Translations under genes and position numbers: made by a program
The notes under the pieces: generated by a model
Database searches by the model: none
Seen by the model: only the letters and a program-made list of their open reading frames with translations
Told to the model about the DNA's origin: nothing
Shown here: positions 44,501 through 53,000 of the stretch, in pieces
Numbering within the stretch: the first letter of the stretch is position 1
Layout: the number at the start of each line of letters is the position of its first letter
Source: Oncomelania hupensis
Taxonomy: Eukaryota; Mollusca; Gastropoda; Littorinimorpha; Pomatiopsidae
DNA: 64,000 nt
Reading direction: 5' to 3'
NCBI GenBank assembly: GCA_036898135.1
Contig: CM072511.1
Span: forward strand, 48,129,081 to 48,193,080

Positions 44501-45879
44501 GAGAAACGTCTCTGTCGGTTGCCCACCGCTGCATTGTCCGTACTGCCCCGCTGTCCGCTACTTTTGTTTTGAGGACAGTTAACCGCTCTGTGGTCTGTAG
44601 CGTTGCAGGTGAAACAGCCTCTTGAATGCCCTTCCCTGGGAGGTGGCGTGGAGTCAGTGTGTCTCTGGCTCATCTGGATCCCATGGATCTGGTTCCCATG
44701 GCTTGCCGTCTTCTGAAAGTGTTTCGTCGCGCTGGGTGGCCCCAACGTTTTCTCATGAGCGATGAGATATCTTTCAGCAGCCTCAGCAACGTCTTTTAGC
44801 GTCTGCAACTTTTGTATTTCCAAGTGGATCGCGAGGTCCTTAGGGCAGGCGTTGAGTAATTGTTCCCTCACGATCAGCTCATGGAGACTCTCGTAAGTCT
44901 TCCCTTTGCCTGATAATTCCACCCACTTGTGTAGGTATGATGACAGGCGCTCCACAAACTGCTTTGGCGTCTCGTCTGACTTAGGCCGGCATTCACGGAA
45001 GCGTTTACGGTAGCCCTTCTCTGTAAAGTTGTAGCACTGCAACAGGGCCTCTTTCAAGACGTCGTAGTTTTTGGCGTCATCGTTCGACAGTCTGGTGTAA
45101 ACTTCGAGAGCTTGCCCTGTCAGAAGTGCACTTAGTCGAATCGCCCAGTCTCGAGGTTTCCAATTGGAGCCTTCGGCGAACCTTTCGAATCTCGCCAGAT
45201 AGCTGTCGATCTGGTCCTTCCCGTCGACGAAAGCTGGCAATTTTGGAGCCGTATGGTCGTTGGTGACTTGTGGCGCATGCTGATTGTTCTGGATACGCGC
45301 CAACTCTAGCTGGTACTGACGATCAGCTTCTCTTTCTTGACGCCGCTCTTCTCTTTCTTCTCGGCGACGTTGTTCTTCTACTTCTCGACGCTTCTCTTCC
45401 AATTCTCTTTCTTCGCGCTGTCGCTGTTCTTCTCTTTCTTCACGCAATATTCTCTCCTGGCATTTGACGTACTCCGTCAGCTGTTTGCCTTTTAGATTTA
45501 GTTCAACCCCTTTTTGCCAGAAATCAGCCATCTTGATGCTTTTCTGGAAAGTTCTTTTCTGGAAGGTTCTTTTCTGGAAAGTTCTTTTTCTAGAAAGTTC
45601 TTGACTGTGCTGCACCCTTCTAGACTGTTCTAGAACAGCACGCTTTCTGCAGTAGCGCTGATGCTTGTCACTAGTCGCTTTCGCTGACGCAGGCCCCGCT
45701 GTCCTCGTCGTATGCGACGCTGCACCACGCTGGTGTTGATGTACACGCTCCTGTGCTGAAGTAGACGCGACGTCCGCTCGTCGCTCTCTGTAATACTGGC
45801 GATGTAGCTCCGAGACTGTCCCTCGACGTAGTCTTACGGCAGCCACGTAGTCCCGATCTGTTGTTCGCTCACGAAGCAA
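41566..45879 (-). CDS. Gag-pol polyprotein, Gmr1-like, RNase H absent
   Basis: A single open frame of 1,437 codons. The likely true start is codon 117 (MADFWQKGVELNLKG, base 45,531). The upstream part is basic, with three RTFQK repeats, and is probably leader. Gag follows: an Arg/Glu-rich coiled coil (about 145-200), a capsid-like region and a CCHC knuckle CFTCNATDHRAVNC (422-435). The protease motif is DSG at 539. Integrase (about 770-1010) has an HHCC finger ending CRSCDIC and acidic residues D835, D895 and E931 with 35 residues between the last two. An SH3-like tail follows. RT (about 1180-1390) has IDYRKVN, FSKIDLSKGYWQ and the catalytic YWDD at 1340-1343. The protein ends with a second, diverged RT-like piece (KAHEITVFDPGPM) where RNase H should begin. 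There are no internal stops. Confidence 0.93.
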   Translation of the reverse strand: MLRERTTDRDYVAAVRLRRGTVSELHRQYYRERRADVASTSAQERVHQHQRGAASHTTRTAGPASAKATSDKHQRYCRKRAVLEQSRRVQHSQELSRKRTFQKRTFQKRTFQKSIKMADFWQKGVELNLKGKQLTEYVKCQERILREEREEQRQREERELEEKRREVEEQRRREEREERRQEREADRQYQLELARIQNNQHAPQVTNDHTAPKLPAFVDGKDQIDSYLARFERFAEGSNWKPRDWAIRLSALLTGQALEVYTRLSNDDAKNYDVLKEALLQCYNFTEKGYRKRFRECRPKSDETPKQFVERLSSYLHKWVELSGKGKTYESLHELIVREQLLNACPKDLAIHLEIQKLQTLKDVAEAAERYLIAHEKTLGPPSATKHFQKTASHGNQIHGIQMSQRHTDSTPPPREGHSRGCFTCNATDHRAVNCPQNKSSGQRGSTDNAAVGNRQRRFSNQRQTSRSDHQVCGGSVILPSETERTATHADVQECITDGQLLLANGKSIPVVASAAVTVQKMPVSKGRVGNHEVTVLRDSGCSGVIVREDLIAKEQFTGDSKWTLMADSKCVKAPVAKIHVNTPFYIGEVEAVCLKKPLYDLMIGNIDGARRPDDPDPEWSPASTQRVEVVEEDPLPFPDGDLTELLRDNVATPAQPCRPEIVGAVTTRAQAKSDKTSTPLKVADNSKAAIVDRDKLIQLQEADSTLNNRNRQDHVTKGSGTVYFEVKAKILYRIFQHPRVNGGKPLRQVLVPLPLRRQVMEVAHDSIMGGHLGIKKTSDRIQAVFYWPGLHADVSRFCRSCDICQKTIPRGRVPKVPMQRMPLIDRPFKRVALDLIGEIRPPSEEGHRWVLTLVDYATRYPEAVPLKKIDTETVAEALVDMFSRLGVPEEILTDLGTQFVSDCMKEVNRLLSIRHLTTTPYHPMCNGLVEKFNATLKSTLKKLCSEQPRQWHRYINALLFAYREVPQESTGFSPFELLYGRTIRGPMHILKELWTKEVETPEVKNSYQYVFELREKLEPTLEIARENLKKSQDCGKHYYDRRAVNRKFKPGNKVLVLLPTDHNKLLMQWKGPYEVETVVGINDYKVKVGQHSKIYHANLLKLYVERPSETVHAATAAEIDDSFDSEELLELGDFHSKEGINDVKLGPRLTEGQKMELKDLMGEFPHSFSDVPGSTTLVEHEVQLTSNIPVRSKLFPIPFKARESLKKDIDEMLKMGIIRESSSPYASPVVVVKKKDGSNRVCIDYRKVNKITVFDPEPMPTAADLFRQLSGSRIFSKIDLSKGYWQVPVRQQDIPKTAFITPDGTYECLRMPFGMVNSGATLKRGMRKMINGMDNVVCYWDDPLVHTRWEEHLQTLRELFHRLAEANLTVRPSECILGADNVDCVGHPTEEEDNGGCTDSRKAHEITVFDPGPMTTTTDEGVVSLKMKNIDCVDGM

Positions 45880-46042
45880 CTCTTCAGCGACTACACGCCC
45901 TTGCAGTCAACCCGAACCTATCGGATGTAGTCCCAGTATGTTGGCCCCTCTCGACACAACTCGTTGGCGGCTACCCTCGATGACTGCCTCTCGTAACGTT
46001 GACTCGCTTGTTGTAGCAGTTGAACCCTTGGCTAGGGCGTGA

Positions 46043-46063
46043 ATCCCGGCTTGGCCCCCAAAA
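46043..46063 (-). promoter_or_regulatory. tRNA primer-binding site
   Basis: Three bases inside the 5' LTR, the minus strand reads TGGGGGCCAAGCCGGGATT. It begins with the TGG complementary to a tRNA CCA end, and the rest fits the 3' acceptor and T-arm of a tRNA ending GGCCCCCA. The best guess is tRNA-Pro, from its usual CCCCCA end. The assignment is inferred. Confidence 0.75.
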
Positions 46064-46699
46064 TGTTACACTCCGTTTGATGTTGGTGTTTTCTATCAGT
46101 ATTTGATTCAGCCCCAATGCTGAAGTACTGATGAGTGTAGCTCAGATTCGTTTATTCACGCAACCCGTCCAAACAGCATACAAGTCACAGAGTCGACGTA
46201 TGAAGTTTTCCACTTTTATTCAGCACACACCAACAACTGCATACAATCGCTCAATCGCCTTTCCACTCTCAAATTTACTTTCCAACTTCACTATCAACAA
46301 CTTCAACAATCTCTTATTTTTGAAACAGCGCGGCACTTAAATAGTCTCTTGATACTCCCGAATAACCTGGATCAATCTCGTTTGACGCAATTTAACCAAT
46401 CCCTTCTCACTTCGTCATCACTGACTTACGTCAATACATATTTTTTTCTCCTTCCGGAACGTCCTCTTGCTTCGACATGTATCGAGAAATTTCTATCGAG
46501 AGTAAACACGCAGATCCAGAAAATTCTACAACAATATCGACTAACGAACATTATCAACGTTATACAAAGCCTCTCCTAACAACAATGCAAACTCAAATCA
46601 AAGGTAAATAAACTCCATCATTGAATACTTTGCAAAACGAAACGATTAGATCTATCGTGCGCGCTTCCGACGTACTACCATTCGCGTTTCAACGTAACA
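46064..46699 (-). repeat. 5' LTR of the Gmr1-like element
   Basis: 636 bp, TGTTAC...GTAACA, 634 of 636 positions identical to the 3' LTR by direct comparison. In the minus-strand sense it would carry the promoter for the element. No TATA box was assigned with confidence. Confidence 0.97.
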
Positions 46700-46714
46700 A
46701 TAGCACCTCGTGGT

Positions 46715-47230
46715 GGCCTCGTGGCGCAGTGAATTAGTCGCCGGTTTCATATGCCGAAGGTCGCGGTTTCGATTCCCGTAAGGGGCGAACGTATGTGACT
46801 TAGGTACGAGACTATTGAGGTCACCGAGTGTTTTCTCCGGGCACTACGGGTTCCTCCCTCCCTTCAATTATGGTACTGGACGCAGTCAATATAAAACTTA
46901 AAAAATAAAAAATCGATTTTATTTCCGTCTTCCAATAGCGATCTTCCTGCCTTTGAGTGATGGATGTGTATTTATTGTGTGTGTGTGTGGGGGGGGGGGG
47001 AGGGGGGTGCGCCTGCGGGTTTCAATGTGTACATCTCATAATGATCAGAAGGCGAGGTGTTGTTTGATAATGCTTTGTCGAAACTTCTGAATAAATTGTC
47101 AAAATGTGAGGGTGGATGAGACAGGGGAGCGTGTAGTACTATGTTGGTACAGATCGCCGCGCTTTGAGCCTGATTGATTTGGGGAAAGGTGCGTATATAG
47201 CATCCATTATTATTATTATTATTATTATTA

Positions 47231-47312
<82 letters not shown>
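46715..47312 (+). repeat. Full-length SINE with (ATT)n tail, inserted in the LINE
   Basis: The tRNA-like head GCCTCGTGGCGCAGTG and B box 'ggtttcgattccc' precede the family body and about 110 bases of (ATT)n, with one TTTTTTATT break, at 47,201-47,312. An extra ~120 bases, including an oligo-G run at about 46,988-47,007, interrupt the body relative to other members. The tail abuts the LINE sequence 'aaatatttgaagctatgca'. The Gmr1-like LTR element inserted only about 10 bp from its head. Confidence 0.88.
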
Positions 47313-47313
<1 letters not shown>

Positions 47314-48954
47314 ATATTTGAAGCTATGCACTGTGTTGAGGGATTGGCGTTGGACTTTGATGTCCGTGTTGATGTCATTGGTGTTGTTGGTCATCATTTT
47401 GGTCTTCTCTGCACTTATTTCCATTCCATAGGCTCTGGAGGTGGTCAAGCCTCTGTACCAGCTGTTCAAGTTCTTGTTGCTCTCCAGCCAATCCATCAAT
47501 GTCATCCACAAAACGAAGGTTGGAGATTGCTCTACCCCCCATGCTGACTGTGCCTTCGTGATCTGCAAGGGCATCTGACATGATGCGCTCTAGGAAGATT
47601 TTGAAGAGTAAGCATCCCTGAAGCACACCGATTGTTGTTCTGAACCAGTTTCCTATGGCGCTGTTGTGGAGGACTGCACTGGTAGCCTTGTCATAAACGC
47701 TTTTGATGACTTCATTAATTTTAGGGCTGATGTTGTACTCTCTCATGGTTGCCCACAGTGCTGCATGCCACACTCGGTCAAACGCCTTTTTGAAGTCTAC
47801 GAACACATGATATAGATGTTGGTGCTGTAGGTATTTCTTGCAGATTATTCTGAGGTTAAAAATCTGTTCAGTGGTACTTCGCCCTGCCCTGAATCCTGCT
47901 TGTTCTTCAGCTATGATTTGTTCAGCTTGGGGGATCAACCTGTTGAGATTTTTTTCAGGAGGGCCTTGCTGGGATGGCTGATGAGTCGGATGGTGCGGTA
48001 ATTTTCACATTCCTGAAGGTTACTTTTTGGGGAAGAGTGGTGACAAGCGGCTGGGTCCATGGTGTAGGCCACTCCCCACTCTGCCAGATCTTGTTACAGA
48101 TAATGGTGAGTGCGTCAATCATCGCTTCTCCTCCTGCTTGAAGCAGTTCCGCTGGTATGTTGTCCACATATGTTGGCGGCAGGGATAGCTCAGTGGTCAG
48201 AGTGCACGACTTGTGTGAGTGCCTCTTGGACGACGTGGGTTCGAATCCTGACTTCAGCAAACTATTGCGTGATTGCTGGATATGAGGGGCCAGCGCTTTG
48301 AGAAGCTCTCTGAGCTTGTAAGTGCGCTATATAAGAGAAATCTCTTTCTTTCTTTTTTCTTTCTTTCCACTCCAGCTGACTTCCCCTTCTTCAGCGATTG
48401 CACTGCTGCCCCAACTTCTTCTCGGAGAATTGGGAGGATTTCTTCTTCTCTGTTCTCTGGACATGCTAGAACTGACGGGTCTCCGTTTGGTGTGTGGTTG
48501 TAAAGGTCAGAGCAGTACTCTGTCCATCTCTCCAAGACCTCTTGTTCTTCTGTAAGGCATATGCCAGACTTGCTTTGGATCGTGGAGACCTTTGGCTGTT
48601 TAACACTTGTCAACCGCTTCAGTCTGTTAGGCCTTCTTGCTGTTGTTCTTGTTCAGACTGTTCGGATGTCATTGTTGGTGTTTTGGTAGGCATCAGCTCC
48701 CTGTGAGGTATTCTTTTTTTTTTTTCAATCTCTCTTCGTTTATCACACAGGTCCAAAAGTTCAGATGTGATCCACAGGTTCCTCTTTGGCCGGTGCATTC
48801 CAAGGATCTCCGTGGCGGCATCTGTCACAGCTAAGTTGAAGGTGGTGGTCATGGTGTCTACTTCACCAGCTCCCAAAATGAGCAGTGGTGCAAATTTCCC
48901 TCCAATCGTGGCCTGAAATATTTCTGCCACCTTCAGGTCTTGCAGTTTGTCTAG
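47313..48954 (-). pseudogene. RTE LINE RT region (copy 8, upstream part), broken
   Basis: The minus-strand frames in order read LRFHLK-adjacent linker, VQSLKKGKSAGVE, a SINE insertion at 48,168-48,365, VDNIPAELLQAGGEAMIDAL, GFRAGRSTTEQIFNLR, motif A FVDFKKAFDRVWH, motif B GVLQGCLL (a shortened SP segment) and motif C NLRFVDDIDGLAG. At least four frame changes occur (about 48,615, 48,260, 47,945 and 47,440). Motif C reads VDD, so both aspartates remain, but the protein is not continuous. Confidence 0.85.
48168..48365 (+). repeat. 198-bp tRNA-derived SINE inserted in the LINE
   Basis: The head GGGATAGCTCAGTGGTCAGAG (A box) and TGGGTTCGAATCC (B box) precede 'ctgacttcagcaaactatt', 'gcgctttgagaagctc' and 'gcgctatataagaga', with a (TTTC)n tail. 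TCCAC lies on both sides (48,163-48,167 and 48,366-48,370). Its removal rejoins the LINE codons for ..NIPAEL.. and ..GKSAGV.. in the expected order. Confidence 0.85.
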
Positions 48955-48962
48955 GTCGAACT

Positions 48963-49892
48963 TCAGTCTAGTGCACTTTGCAGTTTTACTCTCTTCAAGT
49001 GAAGCCGGAAAGACATCATCACGAGATCGTGGTCACTTCCGATGTCTGGTCCTGACAGAGTGCGTGCCCTGCCAATGTTGGCTCTTGATCTGAAGCGTTT
49101 CTTGACCATGATGTAGTCGATCTGGTTGTGATGTTCCCCGCCGTGACTGTGCCATGTACATCGTTTGGATTTTTTGTGGAGACCAAGCGTGTTTGCCAGT
49201 ATCAGATTGTTGTATCTGGCAAACTCTAAGAGTCTCAGATCCCTGTAATTTGTCTCGTTGTTGCAGTGGGGTCCACATGTGTCTCCCCAGTTGTGGTGCG
49301 CATCTTGGCCAATCTTGGCGTTCCAGTCGCCTTCCACTATGACTATGTCCTTCTTCGGCACTTGGTCAAGGACAGCCTGTAGATTTTCATAGAAATCCTC
49401 CACTTCGCTGTCGTCATAGTCTGATGTTGGGTCATAGGCCTGGATGATGGTGATGTTGAAAGGGGATGCACTCAGACGGATGGTAATGAGTCTACTTGAG
49501 ACTGGGCGGCAACCCATGACAGTGGCTAGAATGTTCTTGTGGACCAAGAATCCAACTCCGTGTTCGTGCCTGTCATCTCTACCGCTGAAATAAAGATTGT
49601 GGCTTTTGTCGGTCGTTGTTTCACTTATGCCTTTCCAGCGCAGTTCGCTGATCCATAAAACGTTCCATCGATAGTGGTCCATCTCGTGGGCCAGTTCTTC
49701 TAATTTTCCCTCCGCATTTAAGGTCCTGACATTCCAGGTACCTATAACGATGTTATTTCTGGTGCGGATCTTGCTAAATTGTCCATCAGTAGCACACTTA
49801 TCACCTTCGTCCTGGTGGCCAACGGAAGGCGCGGTCCTTGTTGACCCGGGCGACGACCGATCCGGTATGGAGTAAATGGTTTTATTCATCAT
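48963..49892 (-). CDS. RTE LINE apurinic-type endonuclease (CFDP2-like)
   Basis: An intact 309-codon frame covering a complete endonuclease/exonuclease/phosphatase domain, the target-nicking enzyme of RTE LINEs. Motifs in order: GTWNVRTLN (51-59), ISELRW with the metal-binding Glu (81-86), EGDWNAKIG (187-195), TWHSHGGEHHNQIDYI (246-261) and GSDHDLVMM (285-293). The reading frame continues 5' into the leader (50,093-49,896), separated by one TGA, so the native start may be farther upstream. The downstream RT is broken. Gene predictors often label such frames craniofacial development protein 2-like. Confidence 0.9.
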   Translation of the reverse strand: MMNKTIYSIPDRSSPGSTRTAPSVGHQDEGDKCATDGQFSKIRTRNNIVIGTWNVRTLNAEGKLEELAHEMDHYRWNVLWISELRWKGISETTTDKSHNLYFSGRDDRHEHGVGFLVHKNILATVMGCRPVSSRLITIRLSASPFNITIIQAYDPTSDYDDSEVEDFYENLQAVLDQVPKKDIVIVEGDWNAKIGQDAHHNWGDTCGPHCNNETNYRDLRLLEFARYNNLILANTLGLHKKSKRCTWHSHGGEHHNQIDYIMVKKRFRSRANIGRARTLSGPDIGSDHDLVMMSFRLHLKRVKLQSALD

Positions 49893-50145
49893 TCAGTGTG
49901 TCTTGGGCAAGAAAGACCTGGCAGGGCCCAATCCTCTCCAGGCCGTTGGCCACAGCCAATATCCACGAATACAGTGTGGCTCGCCTTGGCCCCGAGCACG
50001 TGGTCGTTGAACCTGTAGTAACATGAGGTTCCTCCGTCCTGGCTCCAGGCCGGTGACTTCTGTGTCGAAGACTTTCGCCCGTGCTGACATCACCCCTGTT
50101 AGTCGCCTCTTACGACACGTCGGGTAACGTTGGGTCTATTCTAAT
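49893..50145 (-). other. 5' leader of RTE LINE copy 8
   Basis: It matches the start of copy 7 (30,321 onward) in blocks such as 'gtaagaggcgactaaca', 'gatgtcagcacgg', 'ggaggaacctca' and 'caacgaccacgtgctcgg'. A 66-codon frame here is in phase with the endonuclease but ends in TGA at 49,893-49,895. Confidence 0.75.
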
Positions 50146-50261
50146 CAGTGCCCGAACCCACAGGGCATATTTGCCTCTAGTTCCCTCTATTTGCCTCCAG
50201 TCCAGAAACGTACAGGAGTAAAAAAAAATAACGCAATTCAAATCAAATACGCATGGATAAC

Positions 50262-50879
50262 GCGTGCAGCGGGTATAGACCTTAACGCTACACGCTTCAC
50301 GCTACACGCTTCACGCTTCACGCATCACGCTTCACGCGTGAAGAGAAAAATGAACAGACATGGTTTCTCTTGGCGTGGGCCATACAACTTCACACACGCC
50401 ACACGCTTCACGCTTCACGCTTTACGCGTGAAGAGAAAAGTGAGCATGCCCACTTTTTTCGATGCGTGAAGTTCACGTTCTAGCTTACCAAAGTGGTCAG
50501 TAGACCATTTTTACCAGTACAGTTTACCTTGGGACACCAGAAAGTAGATTTAACTGTAAAATGGATGACTATAGAGTAAACGTAATCGAGTTGGTCCGGG
50601 CAAGGCCCCTTCTCTGGGATCCACGTGTGTCTGATTACAAAGATAAAGACCAGAAAGCACAAGTTTGGGACGATTTGAAAAAGCTTCTGAATACACCCAA
50701 AGGTAACTTTTATATGATTTATTTACTGTAATTCATAGCACAGTCAACCAAAAGGTGGCAGTCTTATCTCAGTGCTTGTACGTATAAGTGTAGCGTGAAG
50801 TTCTATGGCCCAGATCATGAAACGTGTAGCGTGAAGCGTGCAGCGTGAAGCGTGTAGCGTGAAGTTCTATGGCCCAGTG
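50262..50879 (+). mobile_element. DNA-transposon-like unit with CGCTTCACG repeats around a MADF exon
   Basis: GGGCCATACAACTTCAC at 50,377-50,393 is the near-inverse of GTGAAGTTCTATGGCCC, present twice on the right (50,795-50,811 and 50,859-50,875). Arrays of 'cgcttcacgctacacgc' lie on the left (50,286-50,333 and 50,399-50,427), and their reverse complements on the right (50,822-50,860). Between them is a MADF-type exon. Terminal inverted repeats with motif arrays plus a MADF/Myb-like gene recall PIF/Harbinger elements. No transposase or clear 3-bp duplication was found. Confidence 0.5.
50561..50702 (+). CDS. MADF-domain first exon
   Basis: ATG at 50,561 opens 47 codons beginning MDDYRVNVIELVRARPLLWD and continuing to a QVWDDLKKLL segment. 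This pattern (E-L-V-R-x-R-P-x-L-W-D-P, then K..QVWDDL) is the first half of a MADF domain, a Myb/SANT-like DNA-binding fold. The frame reaches ACACCCAAAG followed by GTAACT, a good splice donor in phase 1. The second half of the domain was not found downstream. It may belong to a Harbinger-type accessory DNA-binding protein or to a host transcription factor. Confidence 0.6.
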
Positions 50880-51729
50880 GTTGTATTGCTTTAGCAAGGA
50901 TATTTCTTGCAGTTTTGCACATTGCTTATAAATAATTAATAATTATGTAGCGTACCACGGCGGGGGTACTTTACGACGACCCTAATCGTTTAAGGCCATT
51001 ACTTAGCATAATCGGTTTTGGAACAGGCTTATTGCATTCAACAATGAAGACCTCAACAAATATTTGAAGAAACATCTGTTGCACGTAGTCATCTATCTGG
51101 GATTTGGACCAAATGTATCATCCTAAAATTCACAAATTATTCATCATAAAAATGTATGCAGTTAATGGTATCCTCGCTCGTACACAAATTATTCATCATT
51201 TGATATATGCTCGTGGGTAGACTTTGGTCGAATGGAGGCACTTTAGCTGTCTTTTTTTAAATTAGTACATAAAATGACACCTTTTTATACAAATATGTCT
51301 AAATAAAATGAATACACAGATCAGTTACTTCTAATGACTATTGCAAAAACATTAACCCAGAAGTGTAGGCCAGTGTGAACTATATTGCTGCACAATTATT
51401 ATTTTATTTGATTTTTTCTAGGTTGGTTGGAGTAGTTTTGATTGTGCATCGAGACTGCATGCACTGCAATGGAACATCTAGATTGTTGATGAAGGAATGT
51501 ACAGGGAATTTAGGGATTTCGTGTAATGCGACCAGAATTAGCTATTTTATAAAGTTAATGCTCCTATAGTAAGCCTTTTTCCTGGTAAAATTGTGTTACA
51601 GAAACGTATAGATGGCTTTCGTTCGTTAGATTTAAGATACTCCTTGCAGCCCTTTTCGCATCTTTCACTTAAATATTTATAATAATAATGATAACAATAA
51701 TGATGATAATAATAATCATCATCATCATC

Positions 51730-51760
<31 letters not shown>

Positions 51761-52195
51761 TTGTATTTGTAAAGCGCAATTTTCTAAATCTACAATTAGT
51801 TAAAAGCGCTATTCAAATGTCAAAATTAATTATTACTACTGCACTGTGATTCGGAAAAGCAGCCTTTAAGCAGCGACAAATGCCACTGCGAAATGGACTT
51901 ACGAGGAGGAAAGGGGAGATAGTTAACTTCACGTTAATCAGTTCAGTTCAGTGGGTAGATTACCGTCCCCGGACACATTAGCGTATAGGGGACTTTACGT
52001 TAATACAACTTGCTTAATAATTTATATGGGGAAAAAACTTTAGCAGATGGCGCCGAACGAAGCAGAACAGGAGCAGAACGTGCAATTATGCGCACATCAG
52101 AAAGCTTATAATGGACACAGGCCTACATGTAGATATTATTGAGTATGCAGCCAGCGCGCATTAAAGCAACAGATCAATAAATCCATGGTAAAATC
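50880..52195. other. Unannotated stretch
   Basis: Includes AT/GAT/ATC-rich sequence at about 51,677-51,763 followed by 'gtaaagcgcaatttt', a SINE-end-like string. No supported gene. A 64-codon frame at 51,375-51,569 has no recognisable domain. Confidence 0.4.
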
Positions 52196-52229
52196 ATGAT
52201 GATGAGCATAGCTATGATGATGTTGATGA

Positions 52230-52241
52230 TGATGCATAGCT

Positions 52242-52291
<50 letters not shown>

Positions 52292-52335
52292 CATCATCAT
52301 CATCATCATCATCATCATGGTCATCGTGGTCATCA
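52230..52335. repeat. (GAT)n joined to (ATC)n, self-complementary
   Basis: (GAT)n at about 52,237-52,290 is immediately followed by (ATC)n at about 52,291-52,319, giving a perfect-looking foldback. Poly-Met, poly-Asp and poly-His frames are artefacts. Confidence 0.93.
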
Positions 52336-52484
52336 CCGTCACAACCATCAACATCAACCGCGCAGCAGCAACAGTAGGATTACCTAGTACACTTGTTTTA
52401 TACAACGTCTTGTCTTTCCTGTCACTTTCTTAGTGTACGTACCAGAAGGAATAATGTCACTGAATGCAGGTGCGGTACAAATGA

Positions 52485-52858
52485 AGAAGAAGGATGAGCA
52501 GAAGAAGAAGAAGAAAAAGGAAGAGGTAGAAAAGATGGAAGAGAAGGAAGAGGAGAAGAAAAAGAAGAAGGATAAGGAGGAAGAAGGAGGAGAAGGATGA
52601 TGAGGAGAAAAAAGAAGAATGAGAAGGAGGAGGAGGAGAAAGCAGAAGAAGAAGAGGAAAAAGAACAAGAAGAAGAACAAGAACAAGAGCAAGAAGATCA
52701 AGAACAATAACAAGAAGAAGAAGAAGAAAAAGAACAAGAAGAAGAACAAGAACAAGAGCAAGAAGATCAAGAACAAGAACAAGAACAAGAACAAGAAGAA
52801 CAGGAACAACAACAACAACAACAATAACAACAACAACAACAATAACAACAACAAGGAT
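52485..52858. repeat. GAA/CAA-rich simple sequence
   Basis: GAA- and GGA-rich to about 52,680, then a duplicated 'aagaacaagaacaagagcaa' segment and a CAA-rich end at 52,800-52,855. Lys/Glu/Asn-rich frames over it (for example 52,619-53,014) are low-complexity. Confidence 0.85.
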
Positions 52859-52874
52859 GATGTGGAAGAAGTTG

Positions 52875-52911
52875 TATCAATTTTTATTCATCAGATTAAC
52901 ATAAGTTGGAC
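52875..52911 (-). repeat. Second copy of the 51-bp insert core
   Basis: The 30-odd bases containing 'atcaatttttattcatcag' match the insert at 4,222-4,272 at all but one or two positions. Confidence 0.7.
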
Positions 52912-53000
52912 ACCTAGCAAACATGTTGGATTGGGCATGCCAACAACGCTGTTGGACAGTGGTGGTGGTACAGCAGGCAGTATCAAGGGTAAACACTCAG

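Larger units (their letters stand above)
40746..46704 (-). mobile_element. Gmr1-like Ty3/Gypsy LTR retrotransposon
   Basis: A complete insertion of 5,949 bp with identical ATAGC duplications at 40,746-40,750 and 46,700-46,704. It has two 636-bp LTRs, a primer-binding site, one gag-pol frame and a polypurine tract. The element reads on the minus strand. The domain order in the frame is gag, protease, integrase, RT. Gypsy-type sequence with integrase ahead of RT is the published hallmark of Gmr1-like elements, first described from Atlantic cod. The near-identity of the LTRs indicates a recent insertion. RNase H is missing, so this copy would need help in trans. Confidence 0.93.
40141..50145 (-). 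mobile_element. Near full-length RTE LINE, copy 8, with nested insertions
   Basis: On the minus strand the LINE begins with a leader at about 50,145 and an intact endonuclease frame (49,892-48,963). It continues with broken RT to 47,313, is interrupted by a SINE (47,312-46,715) and an LTR retrotransposon (46,699-40,751), then resumes at 40,750 with the RT C-terminus and a (GGATA)n tail at 40,141. A second SINE sits at 48,168-48,365. Without the insertions the LINE is about 3.2 kb. The junction is confirmed by uninterrupted copies, in which the FKYLGAIVSD region is continuous. Several frameshifts and stops in the RT make it inactive. Confidence 0.9.
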
